Positions 23,256 to 35,752 of a DNA stretch of 64,000 nt are shown here, one piece after another (within the stretch, counting starts at the first letter, position 1; each line of letters begins with the position of its first letter). The DNA lies in assembly GCA_022315425.1 (NCBI GenBank), contig JAIUPT010000024.1:186001-250000 (forward strand), given 5' to 3'. The position numbers and the translations under genes are program-made. The notes under the pieces were generated by a model. The model had not been told where the DNA came from and made no database searches. It saw only the letters and a list, made by a program, of their open reading frames with translations. The stretch is from Pseudevernia furfuracea. Taxonomy: Eukaryota > Ascomycota > Lecanoromycetes > Lecanorales > Parmeliaceae.

Positions 23256-24065
23256 CAAGGCGCCCGATCGTCCTAGACCGTCTAACATCTGAATAGAATA
23301 TGCGTGGACAAGTCTGGAATCTAGAGGGACGGTCTGAATTATTAGTCTGAGGGTGTTGTGGTGGATTTTTTTTTGATAGCGAATTGAATCTTTTTTTCTG
23401 CCCTATCAAGGCTACCATACACATTATATTCAACAACCGCACTATTATAACAGTTACTAAAGAAGAATCTGAGCTACAACAGCTTCCTACTATCCCTAGA
23501 AACCCATTCAGTATCCCCGCAAGGTCCGTGACGTCCTCAAAACCTGTCAATCGCACACAAAATGTTGGAAGGCGGAGACCAGTGGGCCCTAAATGCTCTC
23601 AAAAGAAGATTACTTCTCAAGCACCTGCTCTACGAGCCTCTAACGGTCATTTATCACTCATAAAGATATCTACTAACGCACCGGAAAGAGATGGTGAGGA
23701 GGGAATACCTGTCCGAAGACTCTGATTCAGAAGCATTACTTCAAACACCACACTCGAATTCCAGTCTTTCTCAAGCAATAAGGCCTTTCTTATCTCTCAA
23801 GAGGCGAAGGTTTAAAAAAATTTGGAAGTCATCGTTTCGTCTTGGCATCTTTACCGAGGCAGATTTATATGCCATTGTTGACATCATGGAGGGAAGGACA
23901 ATGGAGGCTATGGAGGACTTAGAGGAGGCCTTGGACTATTAGTCTGGACTAGTCTAGACTCGATCAGACGGTCCAGAATTTGGACGGACTGTGGACGATG
24001 TAAATAGCTTCAAATTAGACTATTCTAGGCTTCTGGACGGACTATCTGGACCTTCGGGCGCCTTG
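23256..24065. mobile_element. non-autonomous hAT-type DNA transposon
   Basis: The 810-bp element begins CAAGGCGCCCGATCGTCC and ends with the inverted form ...GGACCTTCGGGCGCCTTG: 12 perfect terminal bases and then an interrupted match. It is flanked by a perfect 8-bp direct repeat TTCTTACC at 23,248-23,255 and 24,066-24,073. An 8-bp target duplication with short terminal repeats is the mark of the hAT superfamily. GTCTGGAC/GTCCAGAC-like motifs cluster near both ends, as expected for subterminal transposase sites. Two short frames inside (about 23,384-23,942) encode no recognisable hAT transposase or dimerisation domain, so the element probably depends on a transposase elsewhere. Confidence 0.85.
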
Positions 24066-24116
24066 TTCTTACCCCAAGGCACTCCACTCAAAGCACACAT
24101 TCCAGAAACCAACGCC

Positions 24117-25000
24117 ATGAGTGATCAGAACAGGCCAATTCAGAATAAAAATCGATCGTCTTCTACATCAGGTTCAAGGCCCTTGCTGCCAACGCTTACA
24201 CAGAGGTCGTTTATGCCGTGAACAAGGAAAGAATGGAGAACAGTGGCCCTATCGCCGCCACAAATTCCCTCAAAAACAGTTTGCAAGGTGACTCTACCAA
24301 GAAATACTATCAAGAATCCAAGACAGTGCTAAAGGCTCCGAAATCGTTTAGCACCTAAGTTTCGCGGCCGATGTCATGAGAGAACTATTGCAGGAGGCCA
24401 CAGTCTTCACAAGATTTGCCCCATGCCTGGCGAAACATCATCAAATAAGCCTGAGTAGCTCACCTCTGACCATTTTCATGTCTGACAGCTGGCTCAAGGA
24501 CATAAAAGTCTCCGCGACAACCCAAGTTGTGTACCACAGGGCATTGGCCATCCACCTCAATAACATGCCACCAATCAGTCGGGTAACGCAATGCGGTTTC
24601 GCTAGAAGCCGATGAAGGACCAAAGAGAAGACTATAAGGTCAGGAATGCCGTACTTCCGCTGCAATGCGAATTAAATCCGACAATTCCACGGATACGGTG
24701 GCCCCGCTACTCTCAGCGGGCTATTTCTTGCTCTCCAAACTCATTCTAAAATGCCCACCCTTGACTCACCTGCTCATCGAACTGACTAAAATGTGGACCC
24801 TCAACACTGTGCCTGTCCCTTTGTGTCTGCGAACAGCGGCGGCCATCCAATTCGTCACCAGTTTCCACACCGGCATTTCCTATCAAGGCACATCCGCGGA
24901 CGACGTCAAGCAATCCCAGAATATTTCCGAGGTTGAAGACACTTCAAGTGCCAACCGTTTCGCGCCACCTGTACCCTACCTACTAGATTTGATCAGCTGA
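24117..25000 (+). pseudogene. decayed coding region next to the hAT insertion
   Basis: From the ATG at 24,117 the forward strand reads like protein in changing frames: SDQNRPIQNKNRSSSTS, then after a possible AG acceptor at 24,172 FKALAANAYTEVVYAVNKER, then AADVMRELLQEATVFTRFAP from about 24,366, then DQREDYKVRNAVLPLQCELN near 24,620. Stops and frame changes separate them. The family is not recognised. The hAT element sits 44 bp before the first ATG, so it may have struck the leader of this gene. Confidence 0.38.
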
Positions 25001-27204
25001 GCAGTTAAGTCGATAATAACTTGAATTCCTCGAGTACCAACACCTGATCTTCTGCGAACAAGGTTACCTGAAGATTTCAACCGTCAAGGTGATCGAGAAA
25101 GGCGTATTCAAGGGGCTGCGCAGTCCAATAAGAGGTAAAAGAGTAAAATTTAAAAGATATAAATTCTTAGTGTCTAACTTATATATTCCTTTCCCCGAGT
25201 ATAAAGTATATCATGACCAGTTTTACGTCTGTGTGAAGACAAGGGCATTTTCTTGACAGAAACGAAGGCTTGTTATGAAATGTTATTATCTCGACTAACA
25301 TGCTCTTTTGACGCGGAGATGTGAATATATTATTCAATGATATTGTCTTTGAGGTACTCAAACGGTACACTCTTTCATTTTTTATATCTAGGATAAGATA
25401 TAACAGACTTTGCGCTTCGGACACATCAATAAAATTATATAATATCGTTGATTGAATATGCATTTCAATTTATGCAAAGCAAGTTTCAGTGCATGCTAAC
25501 TATCTTTAGAAGAAACACTCGATAATCCACAAATCTTACCTTCAACCCTAAACCTTCGGCTCACTTACATCACCCCCGACTCACCTTCGAAACGAGATTT
25601 TTAGGACAGCGAGAGGCAATTTACCTCATGGAGGCATGCTCGCCGAGAGAAAGTGCCAGCGTGACTAGTTCCTTCATACATTTCTCCCGATGATAATATC
25701 CCATACCGTCCCTCCCAATGAGGCTATACAACCATATTTCGAATATGTGAAGGATTTCAGCATATAAACGAAACCATACAACATACCCCAGGATAGAGAG
25801 GCGACGACATCAACAAAACCATACAAACATACCCATACTACAAACTCACGACTACTGGACAGAGATCTAGACTGAAGGACTGGAATCATACCTTGATTTA
25901 GCGTTAGATGAGAAGCGTTTGATGTCACTAGACACGGAGGGGGTCAACGTGTCTAGTTCCTTTCATACTTGTTCCACACATATTCCACCATTGTTCCTTC
26001 ACGTAACTAGTCATCCTTTTTCCCCACCAGCCATATAATGGCTGATAGTCCTTACATTGTCTCCACATGCTTTTCTGATCACCACCACTGTGCTTCGCTG
26101 TGAGAAAGAGCGTCTCTTCAGGAAAGGAATCCGACTGCTACAGCGTACACTTAATCGATCTGAGAGGGTGTATATGTATCAAAAAGGAGTGTATAAGTAT
26201 TGGATCCCATTAATTATACAGTCCCTGTTGAAACATGTACATTTTCTCCACACCGAGAGGTTCTAGGGGACAGCTTCCACTCATGATAGGTGTTAGAACC
26301 CAGCCACTGTCCTTGCATTTTCGGAGCACTTTCCCGGTCGACACAAAACTTCTCATAACCTTTTGCTCACGCAATCAAAGTTAACGTTAACCCTGGAAAG
26401 GCGAGTCTATTTCAAATTCCGCGGATCGAAAGGGTGTAGAAAGCGAAAGTGTATAGGAGCGCCTCCCGGCAGGAAGAGAACATTCCATTCGTGCGAGCGA
26501 TGCACTCAGCAAATAACAAGATACACGAACTCCGAAGTGCTTCGAAACTACCCCACCCAGTCTAGAGACAGCACCCACATGTGAGAAGAGGGGTGTACAT
26601 GCATGAAAAGGTGGTATATACCTACCTAACGGCACCCTACTGTTTTGCGGATTGATGCTTAAAATGGACTTAAAAACAAGGTTATCACAAACTTTGATTT
26701 CTTCTGATGGCTTGCCTGAGGCTTAGAAGAGAGTTAGAAGGTCCCATTCAGTCGTCGAGTGATAGGATTTAGAAGCGGGCCAATTATGGCGGAGCAGGAG
26801 AAACGTTATGGAGGCTTCCAGCCGGAACCACTTGTTCATGATAGGATCTGCCTCAGAAAGAGCGTTAAACAATGTAGCAACTTCCTCGTGCATGTTAAAT
26901 ATTCGAGGATTCAGACCGTTGCATCTGCCACCATTTAAAGCACGGTGTCTAGTCGTGTGCTGAGAACATTGGGAGTATAGAAAGTCCCAGGCTCTCGGTT
27001 TCACATGAGTTGCACCGATAAAAGTTTGAAAGTGTACTATGAGGATGGAGACATGGATCCTAAGAGAAGAGCTGGGCGCAAGACAAAGATCGTTGGAAAC
27101 TTGGTCGGCAATACTCTCACTAGGATTCCAGCGCTGGGAAATATTGTGAAAGCTGCTATCAGACCGGCCCCCAACAATACCCCTGCCCTTCTGGTTTTAG
27201 TTCA
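25001..27204. other. AT-rich gene-poor segment
   Basis: No gene is called. It contains a relic repeat (25,230-25,440) shared with 22.4 kb. A reverse-strand frame at 26,723-27,004 (93 codons) is protein-like (NMHEEVATLFNALSEADPIM) but has no family. Most of 25.1-25.5 kb is strongly AT-rich. Confidence 0.35.
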
Positions 27205-28008
27205 TTATCTCGTTTGATGAGTAGTTGCATAGCCAGACGCTGAGCCAGCAAAATGAAAAAGGTCGACTGCTACTCCCCATTTCCTAGGAACCTGTCCGAT
27301 CGCTTCTCTTGTCAAGCGTGAAAGCCGTCAAACGACTTCATTTCTATCGCGCAAGACCATATCAACCGAGTAACCCTCCTTTCCAATCCTTTGCAGCTCG
27401 CTCACCAACCTCATTCTTGCACTTCACTCAGGCTTACTTCTCAAAAGCCTTGTACTATTATAAAATTCACCATCTCGGTAGGTCCAGCTAGCAGGGGGTT
27501 CAAAATCGCCAAAAGCATCATCAAGGTCGCTAAGGTCCCACATGATCTGGCCATAGTTGGTCGGTCTCTGTCCAGAATCCAATTTGCGAAGTTCTTAGAC
27601 AGTGGAGGCGTGAAGTCGGGGAAAGATGAAGTCCATCATGTCAGCTTCACCGTAGAGGTAGGTGTGCTTTAGAACCTTAGACTCTAGTTTTTCGGCCCAG
27701 AAAGTATATTTCCGGGCATCTTCCCCCATACAGTCATAATCGGTCTTGTCATCGAAGTTCCTGGACAGGTTCATCTTGAAGCAAGCATGCTCGAGGACGT
27801 AGTCAGGCGTTTTTGACCATTCTACCTTCCTCGTGTCGAAAGTAATTATCCATGTGTAAGCGTCGTTAACACGTTTTCGCTTCCGGATAGGATGATTACT
27901 GCGACACCCTACCCGATTGAGAATTAGCGTGGCCGCCTTCCTGGTCGCATCATTGTCTATCATTTTGAGGACTTCTACTGTAGCCCATACACCATAATAC
28001 TGCTCGGG
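27205..28008 (-). pseudogene. hypothetical protein gene closed by nonsense codons
   Basis: One reverse-strand frame stays in register from about 28,008 to a TAA at 27,205-27,207, broken only by TAA after LHASTV, TGA after LLRSKPE and TGA after RNEVV. It otherwise reads as ordinary protein (EQYYGVWATVEVLK, YTWIITFDTRKVEWSKTPDY, DDAFGDFEPPASWTYRDGEF). Each stop could come from CAA or CGA by one C-to-T change, as in repeat-induced point mutation. There are no frameshifts. The family is unknown, and the 5' end beyond 28,008 is not resolved. Confidence 0.55.
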
Positions 28009-28426
28009 TTAGAGACTTATTTGAGCTACTACTGTTGCACACATATGTGTGGGAAGGCCACTGCATGGCGGCGATGATATGTGCAGATGGTACGTATCGT
28101 ATGAGTTAACTGATAAAAACCGTACTTTAGGTAGGTATAGGTACGAAATAACTTCAATTTCTTAATAGTAAATGCGGTACAAGCTAAGTTGAACAAATCT
28201 ATCTGATGCTGCAACATGATTGAGGCTGGTAAAGCAATACGCCCGCTGAATCGCTAAAGCTGATGGTATAATTGGCAAAAAGCACCAACGCTAAAGCAGA
28301 TAGATGCGTGCAAGCTCGCTGGCTAAGTTTCGATGCTGACATGACATGCAACGCTGGAGGTCCAAGCGAAGAAAAGGCCCAGATCTAACAGACAATAAAG
28401 AAATTCGTAAGGTGAATCATCCTAGC

Positions 28427-30388
28427 CTACTCGCCCCAAGCCGCAGCAATGCCTTTAGCATCTCCTCGTTTCTTCTCACGGCCCGTATTATCGACAGGCG
28501 GGTATCGTGCACGGAGCTCCAACTCGTCAAGAGGAATATTGGAGCGGATATATCTACAAATGCATGTGTAAGCAGATGCATTTTATTTCCCGGGATTTAC
28601 CCCAGGTTCGGATTACAGATCATGCACTTACTGTGACCCCGCATTTTCATGCGGCTGATAGTCCCAACTTTGGAAGCGACCCTGTCTAAGTGCATCCCAG
28701 CACAGACGCCTTGTGCGTTGGCTTTTGAGCACGTCCGCATGGATGCGATCGAAATCCCAACGCACGTGAGCCTCTTTGACGAAGGCGTTGAGGACTTCCT
28801 GCACGCCTGAATCAATGCTATTCGCGAGATTATGAAGCTCCTTAGGGTCTTCGAGTAAGTTGAACAACTGGGGTGGATCCACGGGACACGTGACAAACTT
28901 CCAGGGGCCACGGCGGATCATCATGAGTGGCGCGATCGTGCCCTCGCCCGCATACTCTCCATAAACGCTATCATTGCCATCCGTTCCGTTGAGGCCGTGA
29001 AGGTATGGGACAAGGGAGTTGCCATCGATGGGGAGACGCTTGTCCAGAGACCCGTTGACCAGATCCACGAGTGTGGGAAGGATGTCTAAAGCGGACACAT
29101 TACGTGTGATGGTCTGTGGCGCGAAATGCTTTGGGTAGGAGATCAGAAGAGGCACACGAGCAGAGGCTTCGAACCAGGACATCTTGTACCTGGAGTACTG
29201 TAAGCTTCACGGTCGTCGAAGCTCGAACGGAGACATGGCACCAATGATGGTGAGAATACTGATGAAAAGCTCGTCCACGTACCAGAGTCCACGTTCGCCC
29301 AACATATCCCCGTGATCAGACGAGAAGATCACAATCGTGTCTTCATCCATTCCACATTCTTCCAACACTTGAAGCAGCTTTCCCACGTTGTCATCCACGT
29401 AACTCATCGCGCCGAAGTACGCTCGTCGAGCACGAGCGATAGCCTCATCTGGCAGATCCGCATCCTTCAGGCCACACACGTTCAACAAGCGCTGGCTGTG
29501 AGGGTCCTGCTCTTTCTCAGGGATTGTCACGCAAGGAGGCGGAATATCCTCACCCTCGTACCGATCCCAATATTCTCTGTGAATGGTGTAAGGATCATGT
29601 GGGTGTGTAAGCGAGACAGTCAGACAGAATGGACGTGAATCAGATGACCGGCGAGCGGCGGAATATAGGTACCGGGTGGACTTGAACATGACCTCTTCAT
29701 CAAAGTCGAGCTGGTTAGAGCGGATGCAGGAGCCAGCTTGCAGTATGGAGGACTCATTGTGATACCATTCAAGACGACGATCAGGGTCATCCCAATTGAC
29801 GGCCCTAGTGACAGTTAGCAAATGTCATGAAGAGAAAGCTGAACATTTGTACTGGTGTCGATGCTCGCACTTGGAGCTCGATCAAGCCACCAGCCTGCCT
29901 TTATCCTTTCCACCCGTCTATATGCATTGAACGTACCATCCGAAATCTCCAGGGTAAATATCGCTCGTCAGACGCTCTTCATAGCCGTGTAGTTGTTCAC
30001 CGATGAAGTGCATCTTCCCGGCCAGCACGGTCTCGTATCCCTCCTTTCGTAGGTAGTGAGCATATGTTGGAGCGTCGCAGCCGAGTGGTGAGGCATTGTC
30101 CCAGGCACCGATCTGAGAAGGCAGCTGTCCGGTGACAAGAGAGGAGCGGGAGGGAGCACATAGTGGCGAGGCGCAGTAGGCGGAGGAAAAGACGGCAGAT
30201 TTGGCTGCTAAGGCGTCAATGTTTGGAGTCTTGATAGGAGACTTGTCATTGTGGATGCGGAGGAGCGGAGCGGAGACCTGATCGGCGAGAATGAAAAGAA
30301 TATTGGGCTTCCTCCCCTCAGCACATTCAGGTGGTGGTGAGGAAGTGGAGGAAGCAGCGGATAGCGGTGGACTATCAAGGTTGTACAT
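28427..30388 (-). CDS. choline-sulfatase
   Basis: Four exons on the reverse strand: 30388-29937, 29804-29283, 29189-28632 and 28553-28427. All joints are phase 2 with GTACGT, GTACGT and GTAAGT donors and TAG/CAG acceptors. The product has 552 residues, normal for the family. Near the N-terminus KPNILFILADQ gives the sulfatase metal-site start, and LCAPSRSSLVTGQ is the C-x-P-S-R signature whose Cys becomes formylglycine. FSSDHGDMLGERGLWYKM carries the second metal-binding Asp-His. FQSWDYQPHENA and YIRSNIPLDELELRARYPP form the C-terminal choline-sulfatase extension, which separates it from general arylsulfatases. It hydrolyses choline-O-sulfate to choline and sulfate, and in fungi serves sulfur storage and scavenging. 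No signal peptide is seen, so it is probably cytosolic. Its neighbours on both sides are gene-poor. Confidence 0.93.
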
Positions 30389-30580
30389 GAGGATGAGTAC
30401 AGAGTAGGGAAATGGTTTGAAGGTACCTTGTCAGAGTATCTTAGGGAAGGGAGGGGTAATGAAAGAATTGAGAGGTCGAGGACAGTTGTAATTTAAGAAA
30501 AGTGGAATGATTATTACTGGAAGAGAAAATGTGAAGGGGAGGAAAGGGAAGGGAAGATGAGGAAATATATACACGGAATC
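30389..30580 (-). promoter_or_regulatory. leader and TATA-like element of the choline-sulfatase gene
   Basis: On the reverse strand, TGTATATATTTCC at about 30,563-30,575 lies about 180 bp before the start codon. It is followed by a long C/T-rich run (30,430-30,560), a common feature of fungal leaders near transcription starts. No specific sulfur-regulator site can be asserted. Confidence 0.4.
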
Positions 30581-33500
30581 ACGCAAGAATTGGGAAATGC
30601 GCGAAAAGAAGACATGGCGACCGTAATGTATAGTAGCGTATGTGGGGCATGAGGCAACTTTGGAGTAAAAGTCATGAGACACTTTTCGCTCACTCGACGG
30701 CAAGTCAGAAGTCAGCCTTACTCAACGCCTCATTAATTCTCTTCCCTACATTGTTCGCTCTTGCTTTCCTATCATGGACAATGGGTCCTGGTGATGAAAA
30801 CGAAGGGAAATTACTACAAATAATTCCATGCCCATCCTGTGCCCATCCGTCTCCACAAGCTTCATAAAGCAGTGCTTCAATGCATTTCCATTGACCGCTA
30901 CTGGCTCGCTCGTCCACTGGAGCGTGCAGTATCACGTATCACGTGGCTGACGAGCATTACTTTATAGTACTATTCAATGTTTCCACCATGGGAGTTGGCG
31001 CATATGTAGGTCCGCCTAACGAAATCTGAAATCCCTTCCAACCCTGCCCTTCCATACCGTGCTTAGGGTTACCCGAGTGCCTACCCTGCTTTAGCTTCAT
31101 GCTCCCCACAACCACTTCTTCACTATCTTCCATCCATTTAGGTCACAAGTGGCCTTCGAACAATCCATACGCCTCTTACCAATCATCACACACATTTTCA
31201 GCTCACCAAAACGTTCCCATCATACTATATATCAAATGCACAATGTTCAGATTTGCCAGTCTGCCACGTTTAAATGCAGAAGCGGTGCGCATCTCCCGAG
31301 CCACTCGATGCCCTTTCATGTATGAGATCGGATGTTCCATGCAAGCCTCGCCAGCAGCGTTACATAATCGTTCATGCAAATGGTCCCGTGGGATACCGTA
31401 ATGCTTTCCGTATGCATTGCCTGGGATTCCCATCCTTGCCCGAGTTGAGAAGATGACCCTGATAGTCATCCTTGATGACTAGCGCGGTAACAAAATATGC
31501 TAACCTTACAGTCTATCAACGGGTAGCTCTGAGTCATGCACACTCGCCAATTGACCAGCAATGCAGAGACCCTTCCCGTCTTCCTTTGGCCCTTATCTTG
31601 TTTTTGACGAGCCTCCCACTCTCAATCATTTCCTTCGTCGGTCTTCGGGCCTGGTCTACGCACTTTCTATGCACTTACCCTTCCTTATCGCAAAGTACTA
31701 GAATTTATATTAGAAACGGCCCTCCCGAAGTGCAGAACCGTTGAGCCTTTGACGCCAGCACCAGCAGCAGAAAAAATATTACGTGCGGTGGACATTGCCT
31801 CGTCTTCGTGGTTGACCTCGATAGCTCTTTCGAGCTTCAGCCAAATCGACCCTGGCCAACTTGTGAAGGCATATCGTATGTGTATGCAGGCCAACTTTTT
31901 TGCTGTGATTGCATGTATATGTCTGAGGCCAAGTTCCCGGTTTCTTTTCGTGATATCTTGCATAATCCTCCTGTGTTTTAAAATAATGGGAACTTCGACG
32001 ATATTGTCATGCGTCAAAAACCCGCGATGATAACGTATTCGTTTCCGGATAGGTATCTACTTTCTCTCCGATCTAAGAGCTCTGGAGTCTGGAGTAGTTA
32101 CAGATAGGGGGCTTTGAGAATTCACGGTATATGATCTACTCATGTCTCACTGCCAAGGCGATAAAGGGTTTAATGCGTACTCATTAATTAGCAATGTTTC
32201 CAACTGCGCAGTAGTGAGCTGGACGGCAGAGATAATTGGCCGAACATCGGGGGTTGCTCATTGAAACACTCTTATCGCGCTTTCTGTGCTTTGCAGTTCG
32301 CGAAGCTGGGGAGTCGAGATTATCAGCTGAGGGCCTAGGGTTTGGGGACGGGGTCCTCCACCTGACGTATGGAAAAGTATAGTGAGCTTGGCGCAGCCCT
32401 TCGAATGATGCCACTTACCCCTTACCGTGAACTGCTCAGGTAGCGACCCTTGCTTGGCTTTGGAAAACCGGTGCCCTGGATTTCGGTGACAAGCTTGAGT
32501 TCTCTACGGATTGAGGCGCCAGAAAAGGGATACAATCACCATCCAGCGTCTACATCCGGTAAGATGATGTAGAGCAAATAATAGATTGAAAAATCCTCAC
32601 TTGTACGCTCTGAAGAGTGCAAGAGTCAATTCAAAAGCTCCGACTTCCAACTGGTAGGTGGTTCGGTCATCAGTATAGACAGAGCCTAGAGGTAAGATGC
32701 AGGCTCTGGCCATATCACCTCCACCTATGCCAAGCATGGCTCTTGTCATTAGAAGGCCAGTCTATGATGTAGGCGCCAACGGTGAATGCTCGATCCGGTA
32801 TGTATCGCAGGTAATGATCTCGTGCCGTAAATTTACCCGCGGTGTTTCCCTTTTCTAAGTTTACTTTCTAAGCCGAAAAGCTGCTGTCTTGCGGCTATGT
32901 GGTGCACTCAACACTGCATCATCCTGAATGATAGTGCACGGGGACTTTTACAGGAAGCTCGAAGACCTGCACAGTGAACCAGCGTTCCCCCAATCCGAGT
33001 CACAAATATGACTCTTTCACCCTTCACCTCTTCAAGTCTAAGCAGAGCTCTCACCACTCCCCCAGATACGGAAGAATTTGCCATGAATTCTACGGAGATT
33101 GGTATCACAGTCGTGACAGCGTCAGAGCATACGGCCGTCTCGCAGAAAGCTCATAAAACGTACCGTACACAGTCGATCAAGGCACCGATCCGCTCCGCTC
33201 ACCGCTGCATTCCCATTGAGTCTCTGTTCTTGGTACAATCTCGAAGCACTTGTTGACCCAATGCATTCCAGGCAAGCGTACGATCCAAATCGAGATGGCC
33301 GGCCCGCGCTATATCAATCTCGTTCCTGGCGCGGTCCGCACCAATGTTCCTCGACCTATGCAAGTCGCACTGGTCGTGCATGTACATTTCCACAACGACC
33401 CAAGCCAGACCTGCCTCAACATGGTGGATAGATTGAACAGTAGGGTTAACCCTCTTTATCACCACAATTGTCATTCGCGCAGCAACGAGCGAAAAAGTGC

Positions 33501-35752
33501 AAGCTCTGGCACTTATCGCCTGCGAAAACTTTGGCGCAACGCTCGCAATATGTCCAGAGACTGGCAAGAAGATCGAAGCTCTCATCATCGAAGTCTCTAG
33601 TCTCGAGTTCGTAAGGTCCATGTCTGCGCAGATTGGACACTGTTGGGGGGGAAGGAAGGGTGTAGGCATGATTCTTCTATGGAGTGGTAGAAAGTCTACT
33701 CAAGATGAAAACTCTGTTTGCCAAGACTCGCTAACAAGCCTTGCTAGTGTGGAGATCCAACACGAGCATTCAGGGGTGCTGTAGCATTTCCAACAGGTAG
33801 GTACTCCCCAAATAATGATTGCGCAACTGAGCTGTCTCAAAGCCTTGCCAAGGTTCGGTTTCTGGGGATTGGCGGCTGCTTTTATTTCTTCCCTGGGTAC
33901 GTTCGAAGAAACGAGTATGCTTAGTGTGATGTTGACGACTTCCGCTTCCGACAAGACCGTATGTACTTCCGTCGCAGGGTAGAACGCGTTAGAGGGAATA
34001 ATAGCTTCATCAGACAGCTCAAAATCCGGAACCTCGCTTCGGCGGCCAAGTCTTACTCTCCTCTGGTGTCACGGGCGGGTACTATATTCTCAAGAAATTC
34101 AACAAGAAAGAGATCCCGATACGAAAGGGGGACTTGGTGGGTTGAAGGACCAGTTGAGTGCTCTTGCAGGCGAAGGTGGACCTCAAGGTGAGCCATACGG
34201 AGAGGAGAAACAGGCGGATGACAAATAAAACGGGAGACTAGGCTCTAGTCGAGGTTCCAGAATCGAAAATATTTCTTAACAAGTCGCCTGAATTTGACAT
34301 CAACCTGATACCGACAGGATATAACTATGTTTCCAGTAAACATACTACCAGAATTGTCAAGCTAGATATAGGTAAGCTGGTACTAAAGGAAGGGGCCTCT
34401 TCTGGTGTAACTCTCGGTCGTGTTACATTAAGTTATCATCACCCAACCGATATCCTGATAGATCTACCAAGCACACTACATCGTTTGGAGGAAGAAGATT
34501 TGATGTTACCACAGTAGTGAAAGGTATAAGCTACGACATGTTATCTGGTCAAGAATACGGTAGGCTTCAGTCTTGATCGAGGACCTTTATGACGTTTTGC
34601 CCGGCGCACTCTGGGAGACCTAAAATAGAACATAAAAAAAACACCGCCTTCGTCCTAGTGTTCGTTCTGCACGGTGCAATAATACGCATATAATCTCGCT
34701 CGTTGAACTCAATGATCTAGTAGTAGCCTCCGTCAACAGAACTAAAACAAGATAAGCTCGTAGCACAAGATTCATACCAGAAAGACGTTTCGGTAGCTGG
34801 CAGCTGTGAACACCTGGCGCGTCGCTGCTCGCAGTCGTTCCCTACTGCCGGAGCGTGAGCCCGACAGCACTGTCAAGGACGCCCATGGTTCGACACAACC
34901 TCCATAAGGCAGCAGCGAGAATATGCACCTCCAGTGGTTCAGCTGCTGTTGCAAAGCAGAGCAGAGCAGATGTTGAGGCGAGGGATGACGGTACGCACGG
35001 AAGTTGTACGATAAGCAAGACTATGCGCTCGTGTGCGTATGGAAACTACATCATCGTTGCCCGTGAAACCCATTATTATTACAACCTTTGAAAACAGGAT
35101 TGACCGCCAGAAAGTGGCATTTGTCATCAAGTGAGGACTTCAGAAGCTAAGTAAACGAGGGGTTTTCTACTTTTTACGTCACAACCAGACGATGCCGTCC
35201 GTGCATTCTCTCCAGTTACATACGCTTCAATCTTCTAGCCTTCACTCGCCTCATTATTGACCGTTCGCGCGCTATGCACAGAGATTTTTCAAGGAACATT
35301 CACTCCGTCCACGCTTAAGACGCCAAAGATGATCATGGTGTATCTCTTCGATGAAGACTAAGAATTTTTTTGGGAATGATTGCTCATTCAAACGCCCGAC
35401 AATCTTTCATATACATTTGTGTACGCATACCTTTCATACTGTTGTAGCTTCTGATTGTATTGGAACGGCATCGCACAAATGCGCTCAATTGCAGGGATTT
35501 ACGGTAGTAGGGCCACGCGGTCGTTACTGGAGGCGAAAATTCTATCGCTCCTTTGTCAATCAAACATCGCCTCAGTACCTCAATGTTTGCGGCTGCTTGC
35601 CTTTGGATGAACCAGTACGTGGCCCATCAGTTTCTGTATCTTCACCACTTCCATCTTCATCTTCCGTTTCACCATGCACATATCCCGCCTGGCTGAGGAG
35701 GCCGGGGGGGACCTGCACTGCCTGGGACGTAGTTGAACGTGTCATTAGGGGC
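30581..35752. other. 5-kb gene-poor segment
   Basis: No intact gene is supported. At 33,199-33,669 (reverse) two overlapping frames contain Cys-rich pieces (CPICADMDL; TYCERCAKVFAGDKCQSLHF) that look like a frameshifted zinc-binding protein. At about 33,965-34,230 (forward) a stretch ending LKDQLSALAGEGGPQGEPYG also looks coding but lacks a start. Both are weak. Confidence 0.35.

Noticed and set aside
33199..33669. Zinc-finger protein gene on the reverse strand
   Set aside because: The Cys-rich pieces lie in two frames, and neither joins into a known domain with proper spacing.
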